Source of the DNA: Nodularia sphaerocarpa UHCC 0038
Lineage (GTDB): Bacteria; Cyanobacteriota; Cyanobacteriia; Cyanobacteriales; Nostocaceae
Length of the DNA stretch: 64,000 nt
Assembly: GCF_022376295.1 (NCBI RefSeq)
Contig: NZ_CP060140.1
Location: 1,368,356-1,432,355 of the forward strand
Reading direction: 5' to 3'
Every line of letters begins with the position of its first letter. Within the stretch, counting starts at the first letter, position 1. Position numbers and translations under genes: made by a program. The notes under the pieces are model-generated. The model saw nothing but the letters and a program-made list of their open reading frames with translations, searched no databases and was not told where the DNA came from. Shown here one piece after another: positions 18,352 through 26,522 of the stretch.

Positions 18352-20049
18352 TTAAAACGTGAAGGTAGTGCGGATTGTACCAATTACTACATCAGGATTA
18401 TTGCTGGTTTGGTTAGGAGCTACCAGCCAAATTACACCTGGTGTAATGGAAATATGATCATTTAATTTATATTTATAGAAAGCTTCGAGATGTAATGGTG
18501 TAGCACGATTAGGGATAGTACTGATTAAATCAGTCGCACCACCGAAGAATTGTCTAAAAGCAGGATTAGCTATACCAGAACGGGTAGCATGAGGGGGAAC
18601 ACCGACGATGATACCTCCGAGATTACCTTGTTTACCCAAATCAGGAAATGCTAAGGCGATCGCATAACTAAAAACATCAGCACTCTCATTATTGACACCG
18701 GCGGATCTACCTTCCTGATTAGTATACATAAACCAACTATTCACGGCAAACTTAGGAGAAACCCGCCACAAACCCGCCACACCATAAGCATTTATCGTGC
18801 GTCGCGCATTATCTGAAATTAAACTGGGAGAATTTGCCGAAATTGTCCCCACATCATTCAGAAAAGTGGGTGTTCCTGTAGCGTAAGCGTTGACATAAGT
18901 TAACCCAAAAGCTAAATTTGGTGTCGGTTCGATAGTTAATTGCGCCAAAGCTGAATAGCGACCATTAAATAAACCTCCGGCTGTAGTACCATTACCGCTA
19001 TCGGGACTTAAATTTTCTGGACTACTAGCATTGGTAGCTAAATAGCCTAAACTCAAATTAATCGCCGGACTCAATTCATAATTCAACCCCAAACCCGCAC
19101 CCACCGAACCAATGCGGTAAATCGGGCTATATTGAGCAAAAGTAGAAAGTGAACCAGAACCGCCATCGTCATCACCAACTGTACTCAACACATTGGGTAA
19201 ATAGTCTACGTGTTCACCACGATTTGCAAAGACAACCGCGCGTAATTTATTACCTACCGGAAACTTATAACTTACCGTCCCAATTTCTACATTTCCCGCA
19301 TCATCTGGAAACTCTTGGTTAAATGTTTGTCCACCTTCCGGCGTTGTTTGTCTACTTCTTAACTGCGCTAATACAGGATCTGCACCATAGCGAAAACCGC
19401 CTGCTCTTTGAGGGTGAGGAGTGCTACCAGCTTGCAGTCTAATTTTTAGCTCATCTTGCTCCGTAATACTACTGACTAAATTCAGGCGGACTCTGTTAGC
19501 TAAGATAGTGCTATTTCGAGGTACACCAACCCCAAAAGGATCACTATCTCCAGTCAAAACATCAGTCAGAGCCAAAATAACTTCACCAGAAAGCTTCGTA
19601 GTTGTGGAAAACTGCTGACGTTCTAAAACTGCGGTGCGGCTTTCTAGCGAGTCAACTCGTCCCCGTAAAGTAGCCAATTCAGCACTAAATTCCTCTTGTA
19701 GCCGTTGGAGAGTGGCTAAATCTTCTTGCTGTACGACATCCAGAGTAGCTGTAGCAATTAGCTCATTGACTCGATCTAAACAAGCATTTAAACCAGCCGC
19801 AAACTCATAACGCGTCATAGCGCGATTTCCCAGGAATGTGCCGTTGGGATATCCTGCTATACAGCCATAACGTTCTACTAAAGATTGTACAGCAATAAAA
19901 GCCCAATCTGTCGGTTGCACATCAGATAACTGAGAGACAGAAGTCACTTGTGCTGCATCATTTTCTTTAATTTCACCAGCCCATACCAAGGGAGAAATCG
20001 CCAATATTGGCGCTGCTAAGACTAAACCTGACAAAACTTTTAACATCAC
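18352..20049 (-). CDS. SLH-OprB type porin, probable iron-regulated porin
   Basis: The 565-residue outer-membrane protein has a signal peptide (1-24), one SLH domain (about 40-100, QPTDWAFIAVQSLVERYGCIAGYPNG), a coiled-coil linker (about 105-150) and a beta-barrel of the OprB/cyanobacterial porin family ending in TFTF. The SLH domain binds peptidoglycan-linked polysaccharide. Cyanobacterial porins of this type have been linked to uptake of inorganic ions including iron. A near-consensus Fur box at 20084-20102, about 35 bp before the start, supports repression by Fur under iron-replete conditions. Confidence 0.85.
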   Translation of the reverse strand: MMLKVLSGLVLAAPILAISPLVWAGEIKENDAAQVTSVSQLSDVQPTDWAFIAVQSLVERYGCIAGYPNGTFLGNRAMTRYEFAAGLNACLDRVNELIATATLDVVQQEDLATLQRLQEEFSAELATLRGRVDSLESRTAVLERQQFSTTTKLSGEVILALTDVLTGDSDPFGVGVPRNSTILANRVRLNLVSSITEQDELKIRLQAGSTPHPQRAGGFRYGADPVLAQLRSRQTTPEGGQTFNQEFPDDAGNVEIGTVSYKFPVGNKLRAVVFANRGEHVDYLPNVLSTVGDDDGGSGSLSTFAQYSPIYRIGSVGAGLGLNYELSPAINLSLGYLATNASSPENLSPDSGNGTTAGGLFNGRYSALAQLTIEPTPNLAFGLTYVNAYATGTPTFLNDVGTISANSPSLISDNARRTINAYGVAGLWRVSPKFAVNSWFMYTNQEGRSAGVNNESADVFSYAIALAFPDLGKQGNLGGIIVGVPPHATRSGIANPAFRQFFGGATDLISTIPNRATPLHLEAFYKYKLNDHISITPGVIWLVAPNQTSNNPDVVIGTIRTTFTF

Positions 20050-20083
20050 ATCCTCACCCTGATATGTTTTATACTGTCATTTA

Positions 20084-20102
20084 GATAATGATAACTATTA
20101 TC
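20084..20102. promoter_or_regulatory. Fur box upstream of the porin
   Basis: GATAATGATAACTATTATC agrees with the classical 19-nt Fur consensus at 17 of 19 positions, differing only at positions 12-13. It sits 35 bp upstream of the porin start on the minus strand and 234 bp upstream of the divergent lanthipeptide synthetase start. The porin is therefore the more likely target. Confidence 0.75.
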
Positions 20103-20229
20103 ACGTTTTAGCTCTGGTGTAAATACTAACGACTTCTCTCCCCTCTCCTTACGGTGTACACACAAGTCCAAAAACCTTTCATTTGGGATGGTGCGTTGCG
20201 CTACGCGACAACACACCCTACTAATGACT

Positions 20230-20300
20230 TTTCTCCCCTCTCCTTACTTTCGCGTAGCGTCTCCCTTTGGGAGAAGGAGAGGGGTTGGGGGTGAGGTTCT
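20230..20300. repeat. Dispersed CCCCTCTCCTT hairpin repeat, copy 1
   Basis: TCTCCCCTCTCCTTAC and the downstream GGAGAAGGAGAGGGG pair around a CGCGTAGCGTCTCCCTTTGG middle and are followed by GTTGGGGGTGAGGTTCT. The same right end occurs at 24448-24488 and a close variant at 61748-61790. A partial copy is near 20134. Confidence 0.7.
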
Positions 20301-20335
20301 TAAAACTTCTTAAAGACGCTGACAAACTAGCAAAG

Positions 20336-22279
20336 ATGAAAAAAATTAACTCTAAAGATTCTGCTTGGTTTCGCGCGAGGACATTAAAAGAAAGAATTGC
20401 AGCGAGTTCCGAAAACTTAGTGTATGATGTTGAGTTAGGCAAAAAAAGACTGAAAAAATGGAAATCAGAATCAACTTTTACTGATGCGGGTTTATTTGCT
20501 CAAAGATTAGCCCAGGATGGAATTACAGAAGCTGAATTTGCTCAGATTTTGGGACAAAATATAGCACCAATACCTTTAAAATGGCTGAGGGAGTTTGAGC
20601 AAGCTTATGAAAATTTACACGCGTCAGATATCACAAACCTATTAGCTAATTCGAGTTTATCTAGACATCCAAGTTTTGGATTTTTGAATGCCATTTCTCC
20701 CATCTTGGCTCAGGGTATAATCAAACTGAAATCAGGTTTAAATAATTTGCCAAATCTCCCTGATAATTTGAGAAATATTCATGCTATTCTCTTAGATGGA
20801 TTACCAGAACAACTGCTGTTCATGGTCAATGCTACCTTAGTCTTAGAAATGAATGTCTCTAGATTACAAGGTTTATTAACAGGTAATCATCCCCAAGAGC
20901 GATTTTCCAGCTTTATCCGCAGGTTGCAAAATCCAGAAGTACAATTAACATTGTGGCAAGAATACCCAGTTTTAGCGAAACAAGTTTTAGCAGCAATTAA
21001 TCGCTGGGTAGAAAATAGCTTAGAATTTATTCAACATCTTAGTCACGACTGGCGGAATATTTATGACAAATTTCAGCCACCAGTTAATCCAGGTAAATTA
21101 GTTAAAATTAACCGGGGAGAAGGTGACAGCCATAATAATGGTAAATCAGTTATTATCATAACATTTGCCAGTGGTTGGCAGCTCGTTTATAAACCCAGAT
21201 CCTTAGCAGTAGATGAACATTTTCAAAACCTGTTACTGTGGTTAAATCAAAAAGGCTTTCAACCAGCTTTTAGGACATTACAAATTCTCGACCAGGGTAA
21301 TTATGGTTGGGTAGAATTTGTTAATCCTCAACAATGCCATTCAGCAGATGCAGTAAAAAGATTTTATCAGCGTCAAGGTGGTTATTTAGCTTTATTCTAC
21401 GCCTTAGAAGCCACAGATTTTCACTTTGAAAACCTGATTGCAGCCGGAGAACATCCGGTTTTAATTGATTTAGAATCTTTATTTCATCCTCGCAGTGAGA
21501 TATTAATCACAGCAGCAGATAATCTGGATAGAGAGATGGTTGCAGATTCAGTATTACGAGTTGGTTTATTACCAGAAGTTACCTGGGGAAATACACAAGT
21601 AACCACAAACACTGGTATTGGTTGGAAAACTCCAGCCAGTGAAAATCAACCCCTCACAGGATTTTCTCACGGTGCGGCTGGCTTTGCTTGGGCGCTGTGG
21701 AAATTAGCTGTAATCAGCGAAAAACCAGAATTTCAAGCCGCAGCCACAGCCGCAATCAACTACGAACGCAGTCATTTTGACCCCATAGCCAGTAACTGGT
21801 TAGATTTACGGCAAAACGAAGTAAAAAATAGTTTCATGACAGCATGGTGTAATGGTGCGCCCGGTCTAGGCTTAGGACGCTTAAGCATTTGCGGAGATAC
21901 ACCAGACGAAATCATGTATAAAGAAATCACAACCGCCATCCAAACCACCATCAAACAAGGATTTGGTAATAACCATTGTCTTTGTCATGGAGACTTAGGA
22001 AACATTGACTTATTATTAATAGCCAATGCAAAATTAAACAACCCAGAAATTGCCCAAAAAATTGAAAAAATAGCCACAGAAATTTTATCCGACATCCAAC
22101 AAAATAACTTCCGATGCGGAGTCCCACTAGGAATAGAAACCCCAAGCTTAATGGTAGGTTTAGCAGGTATAGGTTACGGACTCCTACGCCTTACTTACCC
22201 CCAACTAATCCCCTCCATCCTCCTCCTAGAACCCCCAAAAAAACCCTCTCCATCTCTGCGCCTCTGCGCCTCTGCGTGA
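20336..22279 (+). CDS. Class II lanthipeptide synthetase (LanM-like), internally shortened
   Basis: I start at 20336 (MKKINSKDSAW) because the upstream codons lie in a dispersed repeat; this gives 647 residues against about 1000 for usual LanM. The N-terminal dehydratase keeps the kinase-like residues D361, H363, N366 (DFHFENL) and D378 (LIDLES). After GLLPEVTW (411-417) it jumps to GIGWKT..PLTGFSHGAAG, the middle of the LanC cyclase. The cyclase half keeps H445 and the zinc ligands C505 (AWCNG), C550 and H551 (CHG). The phosphate-elimination part of the dehydratase and the first cyclase half are absent. The last codons come from a dispersed repeat. The exporter gene starts six bases after the stop. 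Confidence 0.85.
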   Translation: MKKINSKDSAWFRARTLKERIAASSENLVYDVELGKKRLKKWKSESTFTDAGLFAQRLAQDGITEAEFAQILGQNIAPIPLKWLREFEQAYENLHASDITNLLANSSLSRHPSFGFLNAISPILAQGIIKLKSGLNNLPNLPDNLRNIHAILLDGLPEQLLFMVNATLVLEMNVSRLQGLLTGNHPQERFSSFIRRLQNPEVQLTLWQEYPVLAKQVLAAINRWVENSLEFIQHLSHDWRNIYDKFQPPVNPGKLVKINRGEGDSHNNGKSVIIITFASGWQLVYKPRSLAVDEHFQNLLLWLNQKGFQPAFRTLQILDQGNYGWVEFVNPQQCHSADAVKRFYQRQGGYLALFYALEATDFHFENLIAAGEHPVLIDLESLFHPRSEILITAADNLDREMVADSVLRVGLLPEVTWGNTQVTTNTGIGWKTPASENQPLTGFSHGAAGFAWALWKLAVISEKPEFQAAATAAINYERSHFDPIASNWLDLRQNEVKNSFMTAWCNGAPGLGLGRLSICGDTPDEIMYKEITTAIQTTIKQGFGNNHCLCHGDLGNIDLLLIANAKLNNPEIAQKIEKIATEILSDIQQNNFRCGVPLGIETPSLMVGLAGIGYGLLRLTYPQLIPSILLLEPPKKPSPSLRLCASA

Positions 22280-22284
22280 CACAA

Positions 22285-24429
22285 ATGAAATACCCAATAA
22301 TCCTACAACATAACGAAGAAGATTGTGGAGCAGCCTGTTTAGCAACCATCTCCAAATACTATGGACAACTATTCACCATTACCCGTGTTCGAGAAGCCGC
22401 AGGAACCGGACAATTAGGAACAACATTACTCAACCTCAAACAAGGGGCGCAGGTATTAGGCTTTAACGCCCGTGGAGTCAAAGCCCCTATAGACTTAGTA
22501 GATAAACAACAAATACCTCTCCCTGTAATTATCCATTGGAAAGGTAATCATTGGACTGTTTTATATGGGCGTAAAGGTAAACAATATATCTTAGCTGACC
22601 CTTTAGTGGGTATAAGAACCTTAACCAAAAAAGCTTTATTAACTGGCTGGACTAATAGTGTAATGCTGCTATTAGAACCACGTCCTGATTTTTTAGAACA
22701 ACCAGATGATAGAGAAAAGCTGGGAGGTTTGAAAAGACTAATACAGCGCATTTACAACTATCGTTATATCCTTGCAGAATCTTTATTATTAAACTTTGTC
22801 GTCGGGTTACTGTCCCTCTTATCGCCCTTTTTGATTCAAATTCTCACTGATGATGTTTTGGTGCGAGGAGATACCCAATTACTTACAGGTATTGTATTGG
22901 GAATCTTGACTATGAGTTTAATTAGTAGCAGTTTGCAATGGGTTCAAGGTAATTTAGTCTCCCATTTTGCTCATCGTTTAGAATTAGATTTAGTCTTAGA
23001 CTTTGCTAGAAATATTTTACGTTTACCCTTATCTTATTATGAATCTCGCCGCAGTAGTGAGGTAGTCAGTAGATTACGAGATATTCAAACCATTAATCAA
23101 TTAATTTCTCAAGTTGGTGTAGCTTTACCCAGTCAAATATTAATTGCGATCGCCTCTTTAATATTGATGATATTTTACAATAGTAAATTAACCTTATTAT
23201 CAATAATAATAGCTATAATCATGACATTTGCTACCGTGATTTCCTTTCCCCAATTACAGCAAAAAATCCGGACAGTCTTAGGTATAGCTTCAGAAAACCA
23301 AGGAATTTTAGTAGAAACATTTAAAGGTGCATTAGTCATCAAAACTACCAATGCTGCACCCGAACTTTGGCAAGAATTTCAAACTCGCTACGGAAGACAA
23401 TCAAACTTAATGTTTCGCACAGTGCAGATTGTTTTAACTAACACCATTTTTTCCGGTTGGGTAGCCACTGCGGGTGGAATTATTCTGCTGTGGTATGGTA
23501 GTATCTTAGTAATTAATCGAGAAATTTCCATCGGTCAATTATTAGCCTTTAATAGCTTAAATACCAACATTCTCGCCTTAGTAAATACTTGCGTCCGCTT
23601 CATTACCGAATTTACTCGCGCCCAAGCTGCGACAGCAAGATTAAATGAAGTCATTAACGCCACACCCGAATATTCCGAAGTCACTCAAAAACCATTTGTA
23701 AATATTCCAGACAACGGAGAAATTTTCTGTAAAGACCTAAATTTTCATCATGCTGGTAGAGTCGATATATTAAAAGACTTTTCCCTTAATTTACCAGGAG
23801 GAAAAGTCATTGCTATTATCGGTACATCTGGATGTAGTAAAAGCACCCTAGCCAAATTAATTGCTAGCTTATATAGTCCCCAGTCAGGTAATATTCGTAT
23901 ACATAAATATAACCTTTCCGATATTGATGCTAGTTGCTTACGTCAACAAATAGTATTAATTCCCCAAGATGCACATTTTTGGAGTCGTTCAATTTTAGAT
24001 AACCTATCTTTAGGTTCTCCCTATATTAGCTTTGAGCAAATAGTGACAGCTTGTCAAGTCGCAGATGCAGATAACTTCATTAGTAAATTACCAGAAAAAT
24101 ATCAAACTATCTTAGGAGAATTTGGGGCGAACCTTTCCGGGGGACAAAAACAAAGACTAGCCATAGCTAGAGGAATTGTTAAAAATCCTCCCATCTTGAT
24201 TTTAGACGAATCCACCGCAGGACTAGATCCCGTTAGTGAAAGCTTAGTATTAGATCAATTACTCGCTTATCGTCAGCATAAAACCACCATTTTAATTAGT
24301 CATCGTCCCAGAGTAATTAAACGCGCCGATTGGATTGTACTCTTAGAAAATGGACAGCTAAAACTACAAGGTACACCCTCAGAACTCCTGAATATCCCAG
24401 GGGAACATTTAGACTTCTTAATTCCCTAA
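22285..24429 (+). CDS. Peptidase-containing ABC exporter (C39, LanT/PCAT type)
   Basis: The ATG at 22285 starts exactly at a C39 bacteriocin-processing peptidase; the longer frame upstream overlaps the synthetase and is not used. The peptidase has Q8, C14 (EDCGAACL), H89 (GNHWTVL) and D105 (ADPLVG). Six membrane helices (about 150-440) and an ABC ATPase follow, with LSGGQKQRLAIARG and Walker B ILILDEST. Walker A reads GTSGCSKST (513-521): Ser518 stands where Gly is expected. The protein would cut the leader of the adjacent precursor after its double Gly and export the core with the HlyD adaptor. The 714-residue length is normal. Confidence 0.9.
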   Translation: MKYPIILQHNEEDCGAACLATISKYYGQLFTITRVREAAGTGQLGTTLLNLKQGAQVLGFNARGVKAPIDLVDKQQIPLPVIIHWKGNHWTVLYGRKGKQYILADPLVGIRTLTKKALLTGWTNSVMLLLEPRPDFLEQPDDREKLGGLKRLIQRIYNYRYILAESLLLNFVVGLLSLLSPFLIQILTDDVLVRGDTQLLTGIVLGILTMSLISSSLQWVQGNLVSHFAHRLELDLVLDFARNILRLPLSYYESRRSSEVVSRLRDIQTINQLISQVGVALPSQILIAIASLILMIFYNSKLTLLSIIIAIIMTFATVISFPQLQQKIRTVLGIASENQGILVETFKGALVIKTTNAAPELWQEFQTRYGRQSNLMFRTVQIVLTNTIFSGWVATAGGIILLWYGSILVINREISIGQLLAFNSLNTNILALVNTCVRFITEFTRAQAATARLNEVINATPEYSEVTQKPFVNIPDNGEIFCKDLNFHHAGRVDILKDFSLNLPGGKVIAIIGTSGCSKSTLAKLIASLYSPQSGNIRIHKYNLSDIDASCLRQQIVLIPQDAHFWSRSILDNLSLGSPYISFEQIVTACQVADADNFISKLPEKYQTILGEFGANLSGGQKQRLAIARGIVKNPPILILDESTAGLDPVSESLVLDQLLAYRQHKTTILISHRPRVIKRADWIVLLENGQLKLQGTPSELLNIPGEHLDFLIP

Positions 24430-24447
24430 AAAAACCCATTAAATTCT

Positions 24448-24472
24448 CCCCTCTCCTTACTAAGGAGAGGGG
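24448..24472. repeat. Near-perfect hairpin, CCCCTCTCCTTA repeat copy 2
   Basis: Two perfect 12-nt arms (24448-24459 and 24461-24472) are separated by one base. It lies 18 bp behind the exporter stop and before the precursor gene, and is followed by the shared GGTTGGGGGTGAGGTTCT tail. It could stop or attenuate transcription from the synthetase/exporter, leaving the precursor to its own promoter. Confidence 0.7.
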
Positions 24473-24673
24473 TTGGGGGTGAGGTTCTGTATTTTATTAA
24501 AACAACACCGTAAATCCTCCCAGCCATTCCTTGACTTTCCACATGAGAATGATTATTTTTTTAAAATGGATGCCAAGTCATCAATCATACTTTGACAACT
24601 GCGACTTCTAGGGAGTATTCCCAGCAAGACGTAGAAAATCTTAGTGAAAACTTTTGCTTATAAGAGGTAAATC

Positions 24674-24895
24674 ATGTCTAATATAGATATCATTCGCGCT
24701 TGGAAAGACGAAGAATATCGCCAAAGCTTAAGTGCTGAACAACAGGAAAAGCTACCAGCAAACCCCGCAGGGTTAGTGGAACTGAATGATGAAGATATGT
24801 CATCTATTTCTGGTGGTTGTACAACCTGTGGCGATCCTTTTCATACATGGTCGGTGGGTTGTAAACCTATTGGAGCAGAAGAACTCAGCTTCTAA
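24674..24895 (+). CDS. Class II lanthipeptide precursor, mersacidin/lichenicidin-type leader
   Basis: The 73-residue peptide begins MSNIDIIRAWKDEEYR, a leader I recognise from mersacidin/lichenicidin-family precursors. The leader continues with NPAGLVELNDEDMSSISGG, so cleavage is expected after G48 by the C39 peptidase. The 25-residue core (49-73) starts CTTCGDPFHTW and has three Cys (49, 52, 63), Thr50, Thr51, Thr58, Ser60 and Ser72 as possible ring partners. The ATG has AGAGG six bases upstream. It is the only precursor I found at this locus. It sits between the exporter and the HlyD adaptor and is followed by a stem-loop. Confidence 0.88.
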   Translation: MSNIDIIRAWKDEEYRQSLSAEQQEKLPANPAGLVELNDEDMSSISGGCTTCGDPFHTWSVGCKPIGAEELSF

Positions 24896-24916
24896 TTGTA
24901 TTTAGGATTCAAAAAA

Positions 24917-24951
24917 TTAGATTCTCCGATTTCCTGAATTGGGGAATCTAA
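24917..24951 (+). terminator. Stem-loop behind the lanthipeptide precursor
   Basis: TTAGATTCTCC (24917-24927) pairs with GGGGAATCTAA (24941-24951) over 11 bp with one G-U, around a 13-nt loop. No T-run follows, and the HlyD start is 15 bp away. It looks more like an mRNA-stabilising or attenuating hairpin that favours precursor expression than a full stop. Confidence 0.55.
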
Positions 24952-24965
24952 ACAAAATAATCAAA

Positions 24966-26459
24966 ATGACTAACACAATTCCCAACTTTCTACCAACTGC
25001 AAAATCTGATGAATACTTACCCAGTATTAGTATTTGGACAAGATTAGGAGGATTATTTCTAGTTAGTTTCGTCGGCGCTGCTATCATGATTGCAGCCTTG
25101 ACAAAATATCAACAAACTGTGAAAGCATCTGCGAATGTTCGTCCTACTGGTGAAGTGCGAATAGTCCAATCTGCAATAGCTGGAACTGTTAAAAAAATCT
25201 CTGTTCAAGAAACCCAGGTAGTCCAACAGGGTGACGTTTTAGTAATTCTTGATGATACGCAATTGCAAACTCAAATTAGTCAATTGCAAGGAAATATTCA
25301 AAAATATCAATTACAACTTGCACAATTAGAGGCTCAAATTCAAGCTTTAAATCGGCAAAGTTCTACAGAGATAGAACGCAATCAACGTATTATTAACTCA
25401 GCCTTAGCCGAACTTGAACGCACACAACGGGATTATCAAGATAGAAAAGTAGCTGTTAGTAGTGAATGGGAAGAAGCCCAAGCTAATATCCAAATTGCTG
25501 AAAAAGAATTACTGCAAGTTAAATCAGATTTAAATTCAATTCAGGCTAATTTAGCCAGTGCAGAAGCAGGATTAGAAGCCGCAATTATCAAACGTTTACG
25601 TTATGAAGACATAGCTAAATCTGGTTCAATTTCTCAAAATCAATTAGAAGAAGTACAACTAGCTGCAACTCAACAAGCGCAAGTTGTAGAATCACAAAAA
25701 GCTTCCTTAGAAAGTCAAAAACAAGTTATTCAACAAAGACAGCAAGCCTTAAATTCTGTAATAGCTAGAAGTAAAAAAGCTGATTCATCTCTTAGTCCTA
25801 GTAATGCAGTCATTGCAATTGCTGAAGAAAAAGTAGCGACTGAACGGGCTAATGGAGAAACTAATTTAGCGCGATTACAGCAAGAAAAAGAAAGTTTAAT
25901 TCAACGCCAAATTGAACTTAAAGACCAAATAAATAATACAGAAAAAGAAGTTCAACAAGTTTTGATACAAATCGAAAAAACTGTAATTCGGGCTTCTGCA
26001 ACTGGAACAATTTTACAATTAGATTTACGAAATCCTGGACAAGTGGTAAATTCAGGCGGTTCCATAGCTCAAATTGCTCCTAGTCAAACTCCTTTAATTA
26101 TTAAAGCTCGTGTAGCTCCTGCTGATATTAGTAAAGTGTTTATTTGCGATTCTCCAGAGGTGGTAAATTGTCAAAAAGGGAAGGTAAAAATGCGATTTTC
26201 TACCTATCCTTACCCCGATTATGGTATAATTCAAGGCGCGGTGAGGACAATTACAGCCGATGCTATTTCATCAAAAAATAACATGACAATTGAGCCTTAT
26301 TATGAGGTGACAATTGAACCTGAAAAACTTTATTTGCAAAGAGATTTACAACAATATCCTATTCAAGCGGGAATGGAAGTTATGGCAGATATTATTGCTG
26401 ATTCAGAGAGTGTATTAACATTTATTCTCAGAAAAACTCGCTTAATTACCAGTTTATAA
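24966..26459 (+). CDS. HlyD-family periplasmic adaptor of the lanthipeptide exporter
   Basis: The ATG at 24966 gives 497 residues; a TTG at 24939 is in frame but lies inside the stem-loop and is unlikely. There is one membrane helix (about 32-56), then a biotinyl-lipoyl half-motif (GTVKKISVQETQVVQQGDVLVILDD), and a long coiled coil (about 105-345). The second half-motif (IRASATGTILQLDLRNPGQVV) and a C-terminal beta-barrel follow. Such adaptors link a C39-ABC exporter to a TolC channel across the cell envelope. No TolC gene is nearby, as is usual, so a shared channel is expected. Confidence 0.9.
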   Translation: MTNTIPNFLPTAKSDEYLPSISIWTRLGGLFLVSFVGAAIMIAALTKYQQTVKASANVRPTGEVRIVQSAIAGTVKKISVQETQVVQQGDVLVILDDTQLQTQISQLQGNIQKYQLQLAQLEAQIQALNRQSSTEIERNQRIINSALAELERTQRDYQDRKVAVSSEWEEAQANIQIAEKELLQVKSDLNSIQANLASAEAGLEAAIIKRLRYEDIAKSGSISQNQLEEVQLAATQQAQVVESQKASLESQKQVIQQRQQALNSVIARSKKADSSLSPSNAVIAIAEEKVATERANGETNLARLQQEKESLIQRQIELKDQINNTEKEVQQVLIQIEKTVIRASATGTILQLDLRNPGQVVNSGGSIAQIAPSQTPLIIKARVAPADISKVFICDSPEVVNCQKGKVKMRFSTYPYPDYGIIQGAVRTITADAISSKNNMTIEPYYEVTIEPEKLYLQRDLQQYPIQAGMEVMADIIADSESVLTFILRKTRLITSL

Positions 26460-26522
26460 AGGTTCGTAGTGAGGACTTTAGTCCTCTCAATTGCCTCCCA
26501 AATCGTTACCCATCTTACGAAC

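Noticed and set aside
22114..22284. 57 extra N-terminal residues of the ABC exporter
   Set aside because: They overlap the synthetase gene in another frame, have no homology, and the C39 domain begins exactly at the ATG 22285.
24544..24560. Second Fur box (GAGAATGATTATTTTTT) upstream of the lanthipeptide precursor
   Set aside because: Only the left half resembles the consensus and the symmetry is lost in a T-run. It is too weak to call.
24939..24965. TTG start for the HlyD adaptor
   Set aside because: The TTG is in the loop-stem junction of the hairpin and lacks a ribosome site; the ATG at 24966 fits family length.
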